Position numbers and translations under genes: made by a program
Source of the DNA: an uncultured Bacteroidales bacterium
GTDB lineage: Bacteria; Bacteroidota; Bacteroidia; Bacteroidales; UBA932
Assembly: GCA_910585445.1 (NCBI GenBank)
Contig: CAJUEK010000011.1
Location: forward strand, 1 to 56,173
Direction: 5' to 3'
DNA: 56,173 bases
Part shown: positions 1 through 8,844 of the stretch, piece after piece
Position numbering within the stretch: the first letter of the stretch is position 1
How the letters are laid out: each line of letters starts with the position of its first letter
Notes under the pieces: model-generated
Databases searched by the model: none
What the model was told of the DNA's origin: nothing
What the model saw: only the letters and a program-made list of their open reading frames with translations

Positions 1-10
1 TTGATTGCAT

Positions 11-40
11 AAAAGTTTACGGTTTGTGGTAAACTTTTTT
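11..40. terminator. Terminator-like hairpin at left edge
   Basis: A perfect 10-bp stem, aaaagtttac (11-20) with gtaaactttt (29-38), closes an 8-nt loop and is followed by T residues. The stem is AT-rich and reads as a terminator on either strand. It probably ends a gene lying left of the window. Confidence 0.5.
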
Positions 41-102
41 CAGGACGGGACACAACTCATGCAACTCAAGCAATTCATTATCAATTTATTTCAAAATAAC
101 CA

Positions 103-165
103 TTCCCCTGTTTTGGGGCATCGTATTTTAACAAAATCATGAAATTCAAGCAATTATGCTCCACA
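103..165 (-). repeat. Dispersed hairpin repeat, copy A (decayed)
   Basis: On the minus strand TGTGGAGCA is followed, 43 bases from its first base, by GATGCCCC with a preceding AAAATACC-like AT run. The same two blocks with exactly the same 43-base offset occur on the plus strand at 22523-22573. In copy A the final hairpin is degenerate: only cccc/gggg around a tgtttt loop is left. Confidence 0.45.
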
Positions 166-385
166 AAAGAATGGGAGGGCACTTTAAGATAGACCGGGAT
201 TTTGACCCGGGCCTGGTTCTATTCCAGGTCTCACCCATCTCAGTCCTCTTCCCGGATATGGCACAAATTGGCATGAAAGTCAATTTGCATTGAGCCAGTA
301 CCATTTTATACCTAACCTAACCTATCCATTTATCAGAAAACGGTTTAAGAAAGGCGCCAGATTTTTACCGAATGCTCCCCAAAAG

Positions 386-425
386 AAAAACGGTAAAAAA
401 ATCGCACGATATTTTTACCGTTTTT
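386..425. terminator. Long AT-rich inverted repeat, possible terminator
   Basis: Arms aaaaacggtaaaaa (386-399) and tttttaccgttttt (412-425) are perfectly complementary over 14 bp around a 12-nt loop. A further copy of atttttaccg lies just upstream at 361-370. The arms end in A and T runs, so it could terminate transcription in either direction, but no gene ends close by. Confidence 0.4.
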
Positions 426-611
426 CTCATTATAGCTTGCCATCCTTTGCATGAAACAATTTCACAAGACATCACGCACATAACGAGAGCAAGCGATTGA
501 CAATAAGCTCATTTCAGAAAAGCGATGCTCCTGAAACGGGGAATCGACATCTAATAAAACACTGGACATCATGACATTGTGCTCCACTGCCGACGGACGG
601 TCCTGCAAACC

Positions 612-642
612 TTGTGACTTACGGCCCTTTATGCTAACTTTG
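612..642 (+). promoter_or_regulatory. Bacteroidota promoter of the RNA methyltransferase gene
   Basis: TTG at 612-614, a 20-bp spacer and TAACTTTG at 635-642 match the phylum consensus (TTTG, then TAnnTTTG). Transcription should begin only about 10-15 bases before the ATG at 663. Confidence 0.75.
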
Positions 643-662
643 CGGCAATAACGAGCCGCAAC

Positions 663-1490
663 ATGAGAACAGAAATCATAACTTCAGCACAGAATCCCAA
701 GATAAAGGAGCTTCTGACGCTTCAGGAAAAGTCAAGGGCACGCAGGGAAAAAGGCCTGTTTGCCGTAGAGGGAAGACGGGAGACAGTACATTGCATCAAT
801 GCCGGGTACAGGGTAAGCACATTGTTCGTATGCATGGACATCATCAGTCAGGACGATCTGAACGCCATACTGGATACAGTCATCTGGTCACAAAGCGGCA
901 ACGGACAAAGGAATCTAATCCAGCTTCCTGCGCACCTGTACGACAAGGTTGCATACCGTGGAGGCACGGAAGGCATAATCGCAGTGATGGAATGGAATTC
1001 CAGGACACTGGACTCGCTCCATCTGCATGAGGACCCTCTGATTGTCGTGCTGGAAAGCGTAGAAAAACCGGGCAACCTCGGAGCTGTGCTCAGAAGCGCA
1101 GATGCCTCAGGGGCCGATGCCGTCATAATATGCGAGCCGCTGACCGACCTGTACAATCCAAATCTCATACGTTCCAGCATAGGAGCTTCATTCACAGTGC
1201 CGACAGTAGCCGTAACATCTGAGGAGGCCATCGGATGGCTCAAGGACAAAGGCATAAAAATCTATACGGCACAGCTGCAGGACTCCAGATGGTACTACGA
1301 CACGGACATGACAGGAGGCACTGCCATTGTCATGGGCACCGAATCAACGGGTCTGACTGACATATGGCGCAAAGCAGCCGACGCACACATCAAAATCCCC
1401 ATGCTCGGCCGGCTCGACTCCCTTAACGTTTCCGTCTCTGCCGCGATTCTGCTTTTCGAAGCTGTCAGACAACGCAATGCCGGCAAATGA
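663..1490 (+). CDS. TrmH/SpoU-family RNA 2'-O-methyltransferase
   Basis: A 275-residue SPOUT-class enzyme expected to move a methyl group from SAM to a ribose 2'-OH in rRNA or tRNA. The N-terminal substrate-binding part starts SAQNPKIKELL and is followed by EKSRARREKGLFAVEG. The catalytic part shows motif 1 (EKPGNLGAVLRSADASGADA, with the conserved N and R), motif 2 (IVMGTESTGL) and motif 3 (LNVSVSAAILLFEAVRQ), the residues that build the SAM-binding trefoil knot. Length is normal for the family. The ATG sits directly behind a good promoter. The exact target nucleotide cannot be told from sequence; RlmB-type or TrmH-type are both possible. Confidence 0.9.
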   Translation: MRTEIITSAQNPKIKELLTLQEKSRARREKGLFAVEGRRETVHCINAGYRVSTLFVCMDIISQDDLNAILDTVIWSQSGNGQRNLIQLPAHLYDKVAYRGGTEGIIAVMEWNSRTLDSLHLHEDPLIVVLESVEKPGNLGAVLRSADASGADAVIICEPLTDLYNPNLIRSSIGASFTVPTVAVTSEEAIGWLKDKGIKIYTAQLQDSRWYYDTDMTGGTAIVMGTESTGLTDIWRKAADAHIKIPMLGRLDSLNVSVSAAILLFEAVRQRNAGK

Positions 1491-1572
1491 CCTGTCTAAA
1501 CCACACAATACGAAATCTCCACGTGAATAATAAATAAGCCGACAAAACCACCCACTACATCAATAGGCATCC

Positions 1573-2418
1573 ATGAAAAAATTCGGACTCATAGGGCACC
1601 CTATCGCCCACTCGCAAAGCCCGGCCCTTTTCAAGGCAGGATATGGCGGAAAATACGCATACGATCTGATTGAGGGTGAAATCTTTGAAGCATCTTACCA
1701 AAATTTCCTGGACAGCTATGACGGCATCAATGTAACAGCACCGTTCAAAGAAAAAGCTTTTGCAAAAGCGGACATTCTTTCTGAAGAATGTAAACTTGCC
1801 GGTGCCGCCAACATACTGGTGAAAACTCCGGAGGGAAAAGTCAAGGCACACAACTCCGACTACCTCGGCATACGGAAATGGCTCGAAGACGAAGCCGTTC
1901 CCAGAGTACGCCAGACCGCATCAGAGCCGAAGGTGCTTATAGCAGGCTGCGGAGGAGCAGGAAAGGCGGCAGCATTTGCATCCGCATCACTGGGACTGAA
2001 GACCGTCCTCATGAACCGGGACATGGCAAAGGCGAGAATACTGGCAGAAAAATCACCGGAGCTGTTCACGGCAAGACCGCTAAGTGATTTCGCGGAATGC
2101 TTTTCGGAATGCGGCATAATCATATATGCAATCCCGACGTCCATTCCGGAACTGGAACAAATGCATCGGCACACAGCCGGAAACGACAAAACAGGAAACT
2201 TCGAGACCAGGAACACGAACTGCAGCCCAAAAATCATAATGGAAGCCAACTACAGGAATCCTGCATTCGGGCAGCAATCAATGGACAATCTGAAAAAGAC
2301 CTGGCCAGGAATCACTTACGCCACAGGCAAGGAATGGCTCCTTTACCAAGCCCTGACCGGATACGAAATTTTAACCGGAGAAAAGCCCGATTTGGCCCAG
2401 ATGCATACTTGTTTGTAA
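1573..2418 (+). CDS. aroE: Shikimate dehydrogenase
   Basis: Reduces 3-dehydroshikimate to shikimate with NADPH in the route to aromatic amino acids. The N-terminus FGLIGHPIAHSQSP carries the shikimate-binding S-x-S, NVTAPFKEKAF the catalytic lysine, and AHNSDYLGIRKWL the N-x-D motif. The Rossmann loop is GCGGAGKAAAFAS. The C-terminal part has ATGKEWLLYQALTGYEILTG, where the conserved glutamine contacts substrate. At 281 residues it is longer than the usual 245-275; the extra length appears to be a polar loop around residues 195-215. It begins 82 bases after the methyltransferase and may be co-transcribed with it. Confidence 0.93.
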   Translation: MKKFGLIGHPIAHSQSPALFKAGYGGKYAYDLIEGEIFEASYQNFLDSYDGINVTAPFKEKAFAKADILSEECKLAGAANILVKTPEGKVKAHNSDYLGIRKWLEDEAVPRVRQTASEPKVLIAGCGGAGKAAAFASASLGLKTVLMNRDMAKARILAEKSPELFTARPLSDFAECFSECGIIIYAIPTSIPELEQMHRHTAGNDKTGNFETRNTNCSPKIIMEANYRNPAFGQQSMDNLKKTWPGITYATGKEWLLYQALTGYEILTGEKPDLAQMHTCL

Positions 2419-2437
2419 GAAATTATCACTATCTTGC
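2409..2437 (+). promoter_or_regulatory. Weak candidate promoter for ssb
   Basis: TTG (2409-2411), an 18-bp spacer and TATCTTGC (2430-2437) match the phylum consensus imperfectly. The site overlaps the end of aroE. Confidence 0.35.
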
Positions 2438-2475
2438 AGAGTTTTTGTGAAGTCACTCAAAAAACACAAACGATT

Positions 2476-3015
2476 ATGATAAACAAAGCGATATTGATAG
2501 GCAACGTGGGTCAGGATCCGGAAATCCGCTATACCGGAGACGCTTCCAACGGAACCAAAGTGGCGACATTAAGGCTTGCCACCACTGAAAGATACAAGGA
2601 CAGGAACGGCAACCTCCAGGAACATACTGAATGGCATAACATTGTGGTATGGAGAAATACAGCCGATGTCGTCGAAAAATATGTCAAGAAAGGCACCCAG
2701 CTTTATATCGAGGGACGTATCCGCACAAGATCATGGGATGACCAGAACGGCAACAAGAAATACACCACAGAAATAGTGGCGGACACGCTGCAGCTTCTCG
2801 GAAGGAAGTCTGACAACCAGTCAGCAGGCCAGTACGGCCAAAACACGGCAGGTGGATACCAGCAGAGGCCTCAGGAAGCGCAGCAGGTTTATGGCCAGCA
2901 GGGAGGCTACCAGGGACAGCCACAGCCAGGATATGCCCCGGCAGCACAGGCACAGAAACCGGCCGCACCGCAGAACATCGCGGATGACATGCCGGACGAT
3001 GACCTTCCGTTCTGA
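2476..3015 (+). CDS. ssb: Single-stranded DNA-binding protein
   Basis: Coats single-stranded DNA during replication, repair and recombination. The start is placed at the internal ATG giving MINKAILIGNVGQDPEIRYT; the longer frame only adds a non-conserved stretch. The OB fold runs to about residue 110 (TEWHNIVVWRNTADVVEKYV, then GTQLYIEGRIRTRSW). A glutamine- and glycine-rich linker follows, and the protein ends in the acidic tip DDMPDDDLPF used to recruit partner proteins. The length of 179 residues is typical. It lies between aroE and purA on the same strand. Confidence 0.95.
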   Translation: MINKAILIGNVGQDPEIRYTGDASNGTKVATLRLATTERYKDRNGNLQEHTEWHNIVVWRNTADVVEKYVKKGTQLYIEGRIRTRSWDDQNGNKKYTTEIVADTLQLLGRKSDNQSAGQYGQNTAGGYQQRPQEAQQVYGQQGGYQGQPQPGYAPAAQAQKPAAPQNIADDMPDDDLPF

Positions 3016-3060
3016 TTCCTTATATAGACAAGAACTTAAAACTGTTTCCAATACATAGTC

Positions 3061-4320
3061 ATGAAATTAGATGTTGTACTCGGCCTCCAGTGGGGCGACG
3101 AAGGCAAAGGTAAAATTGTGGACGTACTTGCAGGAAACTATCCTGTAGTAGCACGTTTCCAGGGCGGCCCGAACGCAGGCCACTCACTTCATTTTGAGGG
3201 AAAGAGCTTCGTGCTGAGGTCTGTTCCTTCCGGAATATTCAGAAAAGACGCCCAGAACATCGTCGGAAACGGCGTTGTCCTTGACCCTATCACATTCAGG
3301 GGAGAATGCGAGAATATCGCAAAGACAGGTGTTCCTGTAACTGAGCGCATTGTCATTTCCAAGAAGGCGCACCTCATCCTGCCGACACACAGGCTTCTTG
3401 ACGCGGCAAACGAGGCTGCGATGGGAAAAGGCAAGATAGGCTCAACACTCAAGGGAATCGGACCGACTTACACAGACAAGATAAGCCGCAACGGACTTCG
3501 TGTAGGAGACATCCTCGCAGCGGACTTTCCGGAAAGATATGCCCGTCTCAAGGACAGGCACACCAAGCAGCTGGGCCAGATGGGATTCGAATGCAACCCT
3601 GATGCTGAGGAGGCGGCTTTCTTTGAGGCTGTCGAATATCTCAAGCAGTTCAAACTCGTTGACTGCGAGTATTATATCAATGACATTCTCAAGACACAGA
3701 GCGTGCTTGCAGAGGGTGCCCAGGGCTCGATGCTTGACATCGACTACGGCTCATATCCTTTCGTAACCTCTTCCACCACATCATGTGCGGGAGCATGCGT
3801 AGGACTCGGAGTAAGTCCTCACAACATAGGCCACGTATATGGCATCTTCAAAGCATACTGCACACGCGTAGGAAGCGGTCCGTTCCCGACGGAACTGTTT
3901 GACGAGACCGGAGAAAAACTGCGCAAGATAGGCAATGAGTTCGGTGCAGTGACAGGCAGACCGCGCCGCTGCGGATGGCTTGACCTCGTGGCACTCAAAT
4001 ATGCCGTAATGATAAGCGGAGTCACTGACCTCATCATGATGAAATCAGACTGCCTCGACAGCTTTGAAACAATCAAGGTCTGCACCTCATACATTGTTGA
4101 CGGACAGCCTTCAGACCAGTGGCCGTTTGACACTTATGCTGACATCCAGCCGGTTTATCAGGAATTCAAGGGATGGAACACTGACCTGACAGGATGCAGA
4201 AACGAAAGTGAGCTTCCGGCAGAGTTCCGCGACTATATCGCATTCATGGAAAACTATCTCGGAGTTCCAATCAAAATCATCTCACTCGGACCTGACCGTG
4301 ATGCTACAATCATGAGATAA
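3061..4320 (+). CDS. purA: Adenylosuccinate synthetase
   Basis: Joins IMP and aspartate using GTP to give adenylosuccinate, the first committed step to AMP. The P-loop QWGDEGKGKIVD is at the N-terminus, followed by FQGGPNAGHSL with the conserved N-x-G-H. KGIGPTYTDKISRNGLRVGD is the IMP-contact region, and TGRPRRCGWLDLVALKYA is the conserved late motif. Length 419 residues, as expected. It starts 45 bases after ssb without a clear promoter of its own, so it may be read through from ssb. A strong hairpin follows its stop codon. Confidence 0.96.
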   Translation: MKLDVVLGLQWGDEGKGKIVDVLAGNYPVVARFQGGPNAGHSLHFEGKSFVLRSVPSGIFRKDAQNIVGNGVVLDPITFRGECENIAKTGVPVTERIVISKKAHLILPTHRLLDAANEAAMGKGKIGSTLKGIGPTYTDKISRNGLRVGDILAADFPERYARLKDRHTKQLGQMGFECNPDAEEAAFFEAVEYLKQFKLVDCEYYINDILKTQSVLAEGAQGSMLDIDYGSYPFVTSSTTSCAGACVGLGVSPHNIGHVYGIFKAYCTRVGSGPFPTELFDETGEKLRKIGNEFGAVTGRPRRCGWLDLVALKYAVMISGVTDLIMMKSDCLDSFETIKVCTSYIVDGQPSDQWPFDTYADIQPVYQEFKGWNTDLTGCRNESELPAEFRDYIAFMENYLGVPIKIISLGPDRDATIMR

Positions 4321-4336
4321 ACATAAGGTTCAACAT

Positions 4337-4381
4337 ATGAATACAGGGCAGCTGAAACACTGACAGCTGCCCTGTATTCAT
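4337..4381 (+). terminator. Terminator hairpin after purA
   Basis: A perfect 18-bp stem (4337-4354 with 4364-4381) with a 9-nt loop begins 16 bases after the purA stop. There is little T tract on the plus strand, so it may act as a strong stem rather than a classical intrinsic terminator. The remaining bases between here and the rpoC terminator show nothing else. Confidence 0.6.
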
Positions 4382-4517
4382 TTAGCGCCCAAGCCCGAAG
4401 CCTGCCGGCACTTTATCTTCCTCCAAAATACCGGCAAGCATCTCCTACGCCATACACTGAAGATTATTGATTCGCCTGAAGATCTAAAAATCATTCCAAA
4501 GAAACACGGATGCAAAC

Positions 4518-4553
4518 AAAAAAGGGACAAGCCATTACAGCCTGTCCCCTTTT
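4518..4553 (-). terminator. Intrinsic terminator of the rpoBC operon
   Basis: Read on the minus strand, GGGACAGGC (4548-4540) pairs with GCTTGTCCC (4532-4524), with one G-T pair, around a 7-nt loop. A run of six T follows. It begins about 26 bases after the rpoC stop and convergently faces purA. Confidence 0.8.
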
Positions 4554-4573
4554 CATCATATGTATGCAGTCCG

Positions 4574-7500
4574 CTAAAGGTCTGCAAGATTCTTCTGCAT
4601 GTCGGCAGCCGGAGCAACCAGAATCTCCTGGAACTCTTTCTGGCCTGTACCGGCCGGAATCGGATGTCCGCAGATGACATTCTCCTTAAGACCTTCGAGA
4701 GTATCGACACGGCCTCTGATGGCAGCCTCGCTGAGCACCTTGGTAGTCTCCTGGAATGAAGCAGCCGAAATGAAGCTGTTTGTCTTGAGGGCAGCCCTTG
4801 TGATACCCTGAAGCACCTGACTTGCAGTGGCAGGCTTAGCCTCACGCAGCACCATCATATTGAGTCCCTGACGCTCAAGAGAAGAGTTTTCGCTTCTCAT
4901 CTCACGTGCAGTGATGATGTCGCCTTCCTCATATGTCTGGGAATCACCAGGGTTCATGACATAGAACTTGCCGTATATTGCATCATTCGTATCCATGAAT
5001 ACCCACTTGTCCACAAGCTCTTCCTGCAGGAATTCGGTATCACCCGGGTCATTGATCTGTACCTTCCTCATCATCTGGCGTACAATGATTTCGAAGTGCT
5101 TGTCATTGATTTTCACACCCTGGAGACGGTAAACCTCCTGGATTTCATTGACAATATACTCCTGAACCTTGATAGGGCCGAGGATGCTGAGTATGTCGGT
5201 AGGTGAAACCGCACCGTCTGAAAGCCTTGTTCCGGCTTTCACGTAGTCGTTCTCCTGCACAAGAATCTGCTTGGTAAGAGGAACGAGATAGTGCTTCTCG
5301 ACACCGGTCTTGTTCTTGACGATAATCTCCCTGTTACCCCTCTTGATCTTGCCCATTGAAACCTCTCCGTTGATTTCGGAAACGATTGCAGGGTTTGAAG
5401 GATTACGCGCTTCGAAAAGCTCTGTAACTCGAGGGAGACCTCCGGTGATATCGCTTGACTTACCGATGGCACGAGGAATCTTGATGATTATGTCTCCGAC
5501 CTTCACATCATCGCCGTCGCTGACCATGACATGGGCACCGACAGGAAGGTTGTACTGCTTCTTGCTCTCGCCGTTCTCGTCAACGATATGGATTGAAGGG
5601 TTCTTTGACCTGTCACGTGACTCTATGATGACCTTGTCCCTGTTGAGAGAGTACTCGTCAGCCATTTCCTCACGGAAAGTCACTCCGTCAATCATGCTGT
5701 CGAAACGCACCTTACCGGCAGTCTCGATGATGGTAATGGCGTTATATGCATCCCATTCGCAGATGAGGTCGCCCTTGGATACTGAATCTCCGTCATTCTT
5801 GTAAAGAACAGCACCATAAGGTATGTCATACTGTGAGAATGTTATGCCGGTGTTCTCGTCAACGATGCGCACCTCAGTAGTACGGCTGACAACGACGTTC
5901 TGTGAACCCTCGTCAGACACTCTTTCGATTGTCCTGAGCTCCTCGAACTCGAGCTTACCGTTATATTTTGAAGTGATGGAGCTTTCAGCTGCAGTACTTG
6001 ACGCCGTACCTCCGACGTGGAATGTACGGAGCGTAAGCTGTGTACCAGGCTCACCGATTGACTGTGCGGCGATGACACCAACGACTTCACCTTTCTCAAC
6101 CATCCTTCCTGAAGCGAGGTTGCGGCCGTAGCACTTTGCGCAGACACCCTTGCGTGACTCGCAAGTGAGCACTGAACGGATTTCTACCTGCTCGATAGGA
6201 AGCGACTCGATAAGATTTGCGATGTCCTCAGTGATTTCCTCTCCTGCAGGAATGATAAGCTCACCTGTAAGAGGGTTGAACACGTCATGCACTGAAGTAC
6301 GACCGAGAATCCTCTCACCGAGAGACTCGACAACTTCATCCTTGCTCTTTATCGCAGTAGCGATAAGACCTCTGAGCGTACCGCAGTCCTCCTCGTTGAT
6401 GATTACGTCATGCGACACATCGACAAGACGGCGTGTAAGGTAACCGGCATCGGCAGTCTTCAAGGCCGTATCGGCAAGACCCTTACGCGCACCGTGCGTA
6501 GAGATGAAGTACTCGAGCACCGACATTCCCTCCTTAAGGTTGGAGATAATCGGGTTCTCGATAATCTCGGCTCCCTGTCCTCCGGACTTCTGAGGCTTCG
6601 CCATAAGTCCACGCATACCGCAAAGCTGCTTGATCTGCGCTGTCGAACCACGGGCTCCGGAATCCAGCATCATATATACAGGGTTGAATCCCTGCTGGTC
6701 GCTCGAAATCTGCTTCTCGACAATCTTGGTTATCTCGTTGTCGATTGATGACCAGAGGTCGATCACCTTGTTATAACGCTCGTTGTTCGTGATGAAACCC
6801 ATTGAGAAGTTTGCCTTGATAGACTCAACGGTATTGTATCCGTTGTCGATAAGGGACTTCTTCTCCTCAGGGATAATCACATCTCCAAGGTTGAATGACA
6901 GACCTCCCTTGAAGGCCATTGTGTATCCGAGATCCTTGATGTCGTCAAGGAACTGCGCTGTACGGGCAACTCCCGTATATTTTATCACATTGGAAATAAT
7001 CTTCCTGAGGGATTTCTTTCCGAGCACCTCATTGATGTAAGGAACCTCCTGAGGCACAAGCTGGTTCACGATAATCCTTCCCGGAGTCGTATGCACCATC
7101 TCGTAGCCTGCCTCCGGATTGGACTTGTCCTTAGGGAGACGCACACTGATGCCTGCATGAATGTCGATGGCTTTCTCATTGAGGGCTATGATAACCTCCT
7201 CTGGGCCATAGAAACTCATGTTCTCACCCTTGACTGCCGGCCTTTCCTTGGTAATGTAGTACAGACCGAGCACCATGTCCTGTGAAGGCACAGTGATAGG
7301 AGTACCGTTAGCTGGGTTGAGGATATTGTGCGAGCCGAGCATAAGGAGCTGGGCCTCGAGGATTGCTGCATTGCCAAGCGGAAGATGCACGGCCATCTGG
7401 TCACCGTCGAAGTCGGCGTTGAAGGCAGTACATGCAAGCGGATGGAGCTGGATTGCCTTACCCTCGATCATCTTAGGCTGGAAAGCCTGGATACCGAGCC

Positions 7501-8818
7501 TGTGCAGAGTAGGAGCACGGTTCAGCAGAACCGGATGTCCCTTCATCACATTCTCAAGGATATCCCAGATTACGGCATCCTTCCTGTCAACAATCTTCTT
7601 TGCAGACTTGACAGTCTTTACGATTCCGCGCTCAATGAGCTTCCTGATGATGAACGGCTTGTAAAGCTCGGCAGCCATAAACTTAGGCAGACCGCACTCG
7701 TGCATCTTAAGCTCAGGACCAACGACGATAACTGAACGTGCAGAATAATCGACACGTTTTCCGAGGAGGTTCTGACGGAAGCGTCCCTGCTTTCCCTTAA
7801 GTGAGTCTGAGAGGGACTTGAGTGTCCTGTTCGCCTCGCTCTTGACTGCATTTGACTTCTTTGAGTTGTCAAACAATGAATCGACAGCCTCCTGAAGCAT
7901 ACGCTTCTCATTCCTGAGAATCACCTCAGGAGCCTTGATTTCGATGAGCCTCTTGAGACGGTTGTTCCTTATGATAACCCTTCTGTAGAGGTCATTGAGG
8001 TCAGACGTAGCGAAACGTCCTCCGTCAAGCGGAACAAGCGGACGGAGATCCGGCGGAATGACAGGTATGACCTTCAGGATCATCCATTCAGGACGGTTGA
8101 TTCCCTTGGACTCCTGGAACCACTTGACGATGCTCAGCCTCTTGAGGGCCTCTGCCCTTCTCTGCTGGGATGTCTCGCGGATCATCTTATGACGGAGCTC
8201 CTTTGCAAGAGCGTCGATATCTATCTCCTTGAGAAGTTCATATATGGCCTCAGCACCCATTCCGGCAACGAATTTATCCGGATCGTCCATAGGCATATTG
8301 TACTGCTCAGGCATCTGTGCAAGCAGGTCAAGATACTCGTCCTCAGAAAGAAGGTCGAGCTTCTGCAGTCCTGACGCACCAGGTCTTACGACAACATACT
8401 TCTCATAATAGATTACAGACTCCAGTTTCTTGGCAGCGATGCCAAGGAGAGCGGCAATCTTATTAGGAGCTGACTTGAAATACCAGATATGGGCTACAGG
8501 AACGGTGAGCTCGATATGTCCCATCCTTTCCCTGCGCACCTTCTTCTCTGTTACTTCAACTCCACAGCGGTCGCAAACGATGCCACGATAACGGATTCTC
8601 TTGTATTTGCCGCAATGGCACTCATAGTCCTTGGTCGGACCGAAGATCTTCTCGCAGAAGAGACCGTCCCTCTCAGGCTTATATGTCCTGTAGTTGACGG
8701 TTTCCGGCTTCAGGACCTCTCCTGAAGACCTGTCTTTGATGTCTTCAGGAGAAGCGAGAGCGATGCTGATTCTTTCGAAATTGCTTTTAACCTTGTTTTC
8801 TTTATTAAAAGTCGGCAT
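4574..8818 (-). CDS. rpoC: RNA polymerase subunit beta'
   Basis: Catalytic large subunit of RNA polymerase. The N-terminal zinc site has C67, C69, C82 and C85 (CHCG...CDRC). The active-site loop NADFDGDQMAVH is at 467-478, with the three Mg-binding aspartates D469, D471 and D473. The bridge-helix/trigger-loop region includes GARKGLADTALKTADAGYL, and a second zinc site includes CESRKGVCAKCYGRNL. Length is 1414 residues, normal for Bacteroidota. It starts 26 bases after the rpoB stop and is clearly co-transcribed with it. Confidence 0.98.
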   Translation of the reverse strand: MPTFNKENKVKSNFERISIALASPEDIKDRSSGEVLKPETVNYRTYKPERDGLFCEKIFGPTKDYECHCGKYKRIRYRGIVCDRCGVEVTEKKVRRERMGHIELTVPVAHIWYFKSAPNKIAALLGIAAKKLESVIYYEKYVVVRPGASGLQKLDLLSEDEYLDLLAQMPEQYNMPMDDPDKFVAGMGAEAIYELLKEIDIDALAKELRHKMIRETSQQRRAEALKRLSIVKWFQESKGINRPEWMILKVIPVIPPDLRPLVPLDGGRFATSDLNDLYRRVIIRNNRLKRLIEIKAPEVILRNEKRMLQEAVDSLFDNSKKSNAVKSEANRTLKSLSDSLKGKQGRFRQNLLGKRVDYSARSVIVVGPELKMHECGLPKFMAAELYKPFIIRKLIERGIVKTVKSAKKIVDRKDAVIWDILENVMKGHPVLLNRAPTLHRLGIQAFQPKMIEGKAIQLHPLACTAFNADFDGDQMAVHLPLGNAAILEAQLLMLGSHNILNPANGTPITVPSQDMVLGLYYITKERPAVKGENMSFYGPEEVIIALNEKAIDIHAGISVRLPKDKSNPEAGYEMVHTTPGRIIVNQLVPQEVPYINEVLGKKSLRKIISNVIKYTGVARTAQFLDDIKDLGYTMAFKGGLSFNLGDVIIPEEKKSLIDNGYNTVESIKANFSMGFITNNERYNKVIDLWSSIDNEITKIVEKQISSDQQGFNPVYMMLDSGARGSTAQIKQLCGMRGLMAKPQKSGGQGAEIIENPIISNLKEGMSVLEYFISTHGARKGLADTALKTADAGYLTRRLVDVSHDVIINEEDCGTLRGLIATAIKSKDEVVESLGERILGRTSVHDVFNPLTGELIIPAGEEITEDIANLIESLPIEQVEIRSVLTCESRKGVCAKCYGRNLASGRMVEKGEVVGVIAAQSIGEPGTQLTLRTFHVGGTASSTAAESSITSKYNGKLEFEELRTIERVSDEGSQNVVVSRTTEVRIVDENTGITFSQYDIPYGAVLYKNDGDSVSKGDLICEWDAYNAITIIETAGKVRFDSMIDGVTFREEMADEYSLNRDKVIIESRDRSKNPSIHIVDENGESKKQYNLPVGAHVMVSDGDDVKVGDIIIKIPRAIGKSSDITGGLPRVTELFEARNPSNPAIVSEINGEVSMGKIKRGNREIIVKNKTGVEKHYLVPLTKQILVQENDYVKAGTRLSDGAVSPTDILSILGPIKVQEYIVNEIQEVYRLQGVKINDKHFEIIVRQMMRKVQINDPGDTEFLQEELVDKWVFMDTNDAIYGKFYVMNPGDSQTYEEGDIITAREMRSENSSLERQGLNMMVLREAKPATASQVLQGITRAALKTNSFISAASFQETTKVLSEAAIRGRVDTLEGLKENVICGHPIPAGTGQKEFQEILVAPAADMQKNLADL

Positions 8819-8844
8819 ATTTCTAAAATTTCAATTGTCAGTAA

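Larger units (their letters stand above)
1..662. other. Gene-free repeat and hairpin island
   Basis: No convincing coding frame was found in this 662-base stretch. It holds a short terminator-like hairpin (11-40), a decayed copy of a dispersed repeat (103-165), two adjacent 5-bp stems each with a 7-nt loop (about 198-236: ccggg/cccgg and cctgg/ccagg), a 7-bp stem caaattg/caatttg (about 265-288), a 14-bp inverted repeat (386-425) and the promoter of the methyltransferase gene (612-642). The motif atgctccNcaaaaga occurs at 156-170 and again at 372-386 with 14 of 15 bases equal. This looks like a cluster of degenerate intergenic repeats, or a structured RNA that I do not recognise. Confidence 0.5.

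Noticed and set aside
198..236. Sequence resembling a tRNA T arm (cctggttctattccagg)
   Set aside because: The stem and loop size fit, but no acceptor, D or anticodon arm can be drawn around it.
848..1255. Long open frames opposite real genes (also in rpoC, rpoB, tuf and purA)
   Set aside because: They are shadows with no recognisable domain, lying wholly inside well-supported genes on the other strand.
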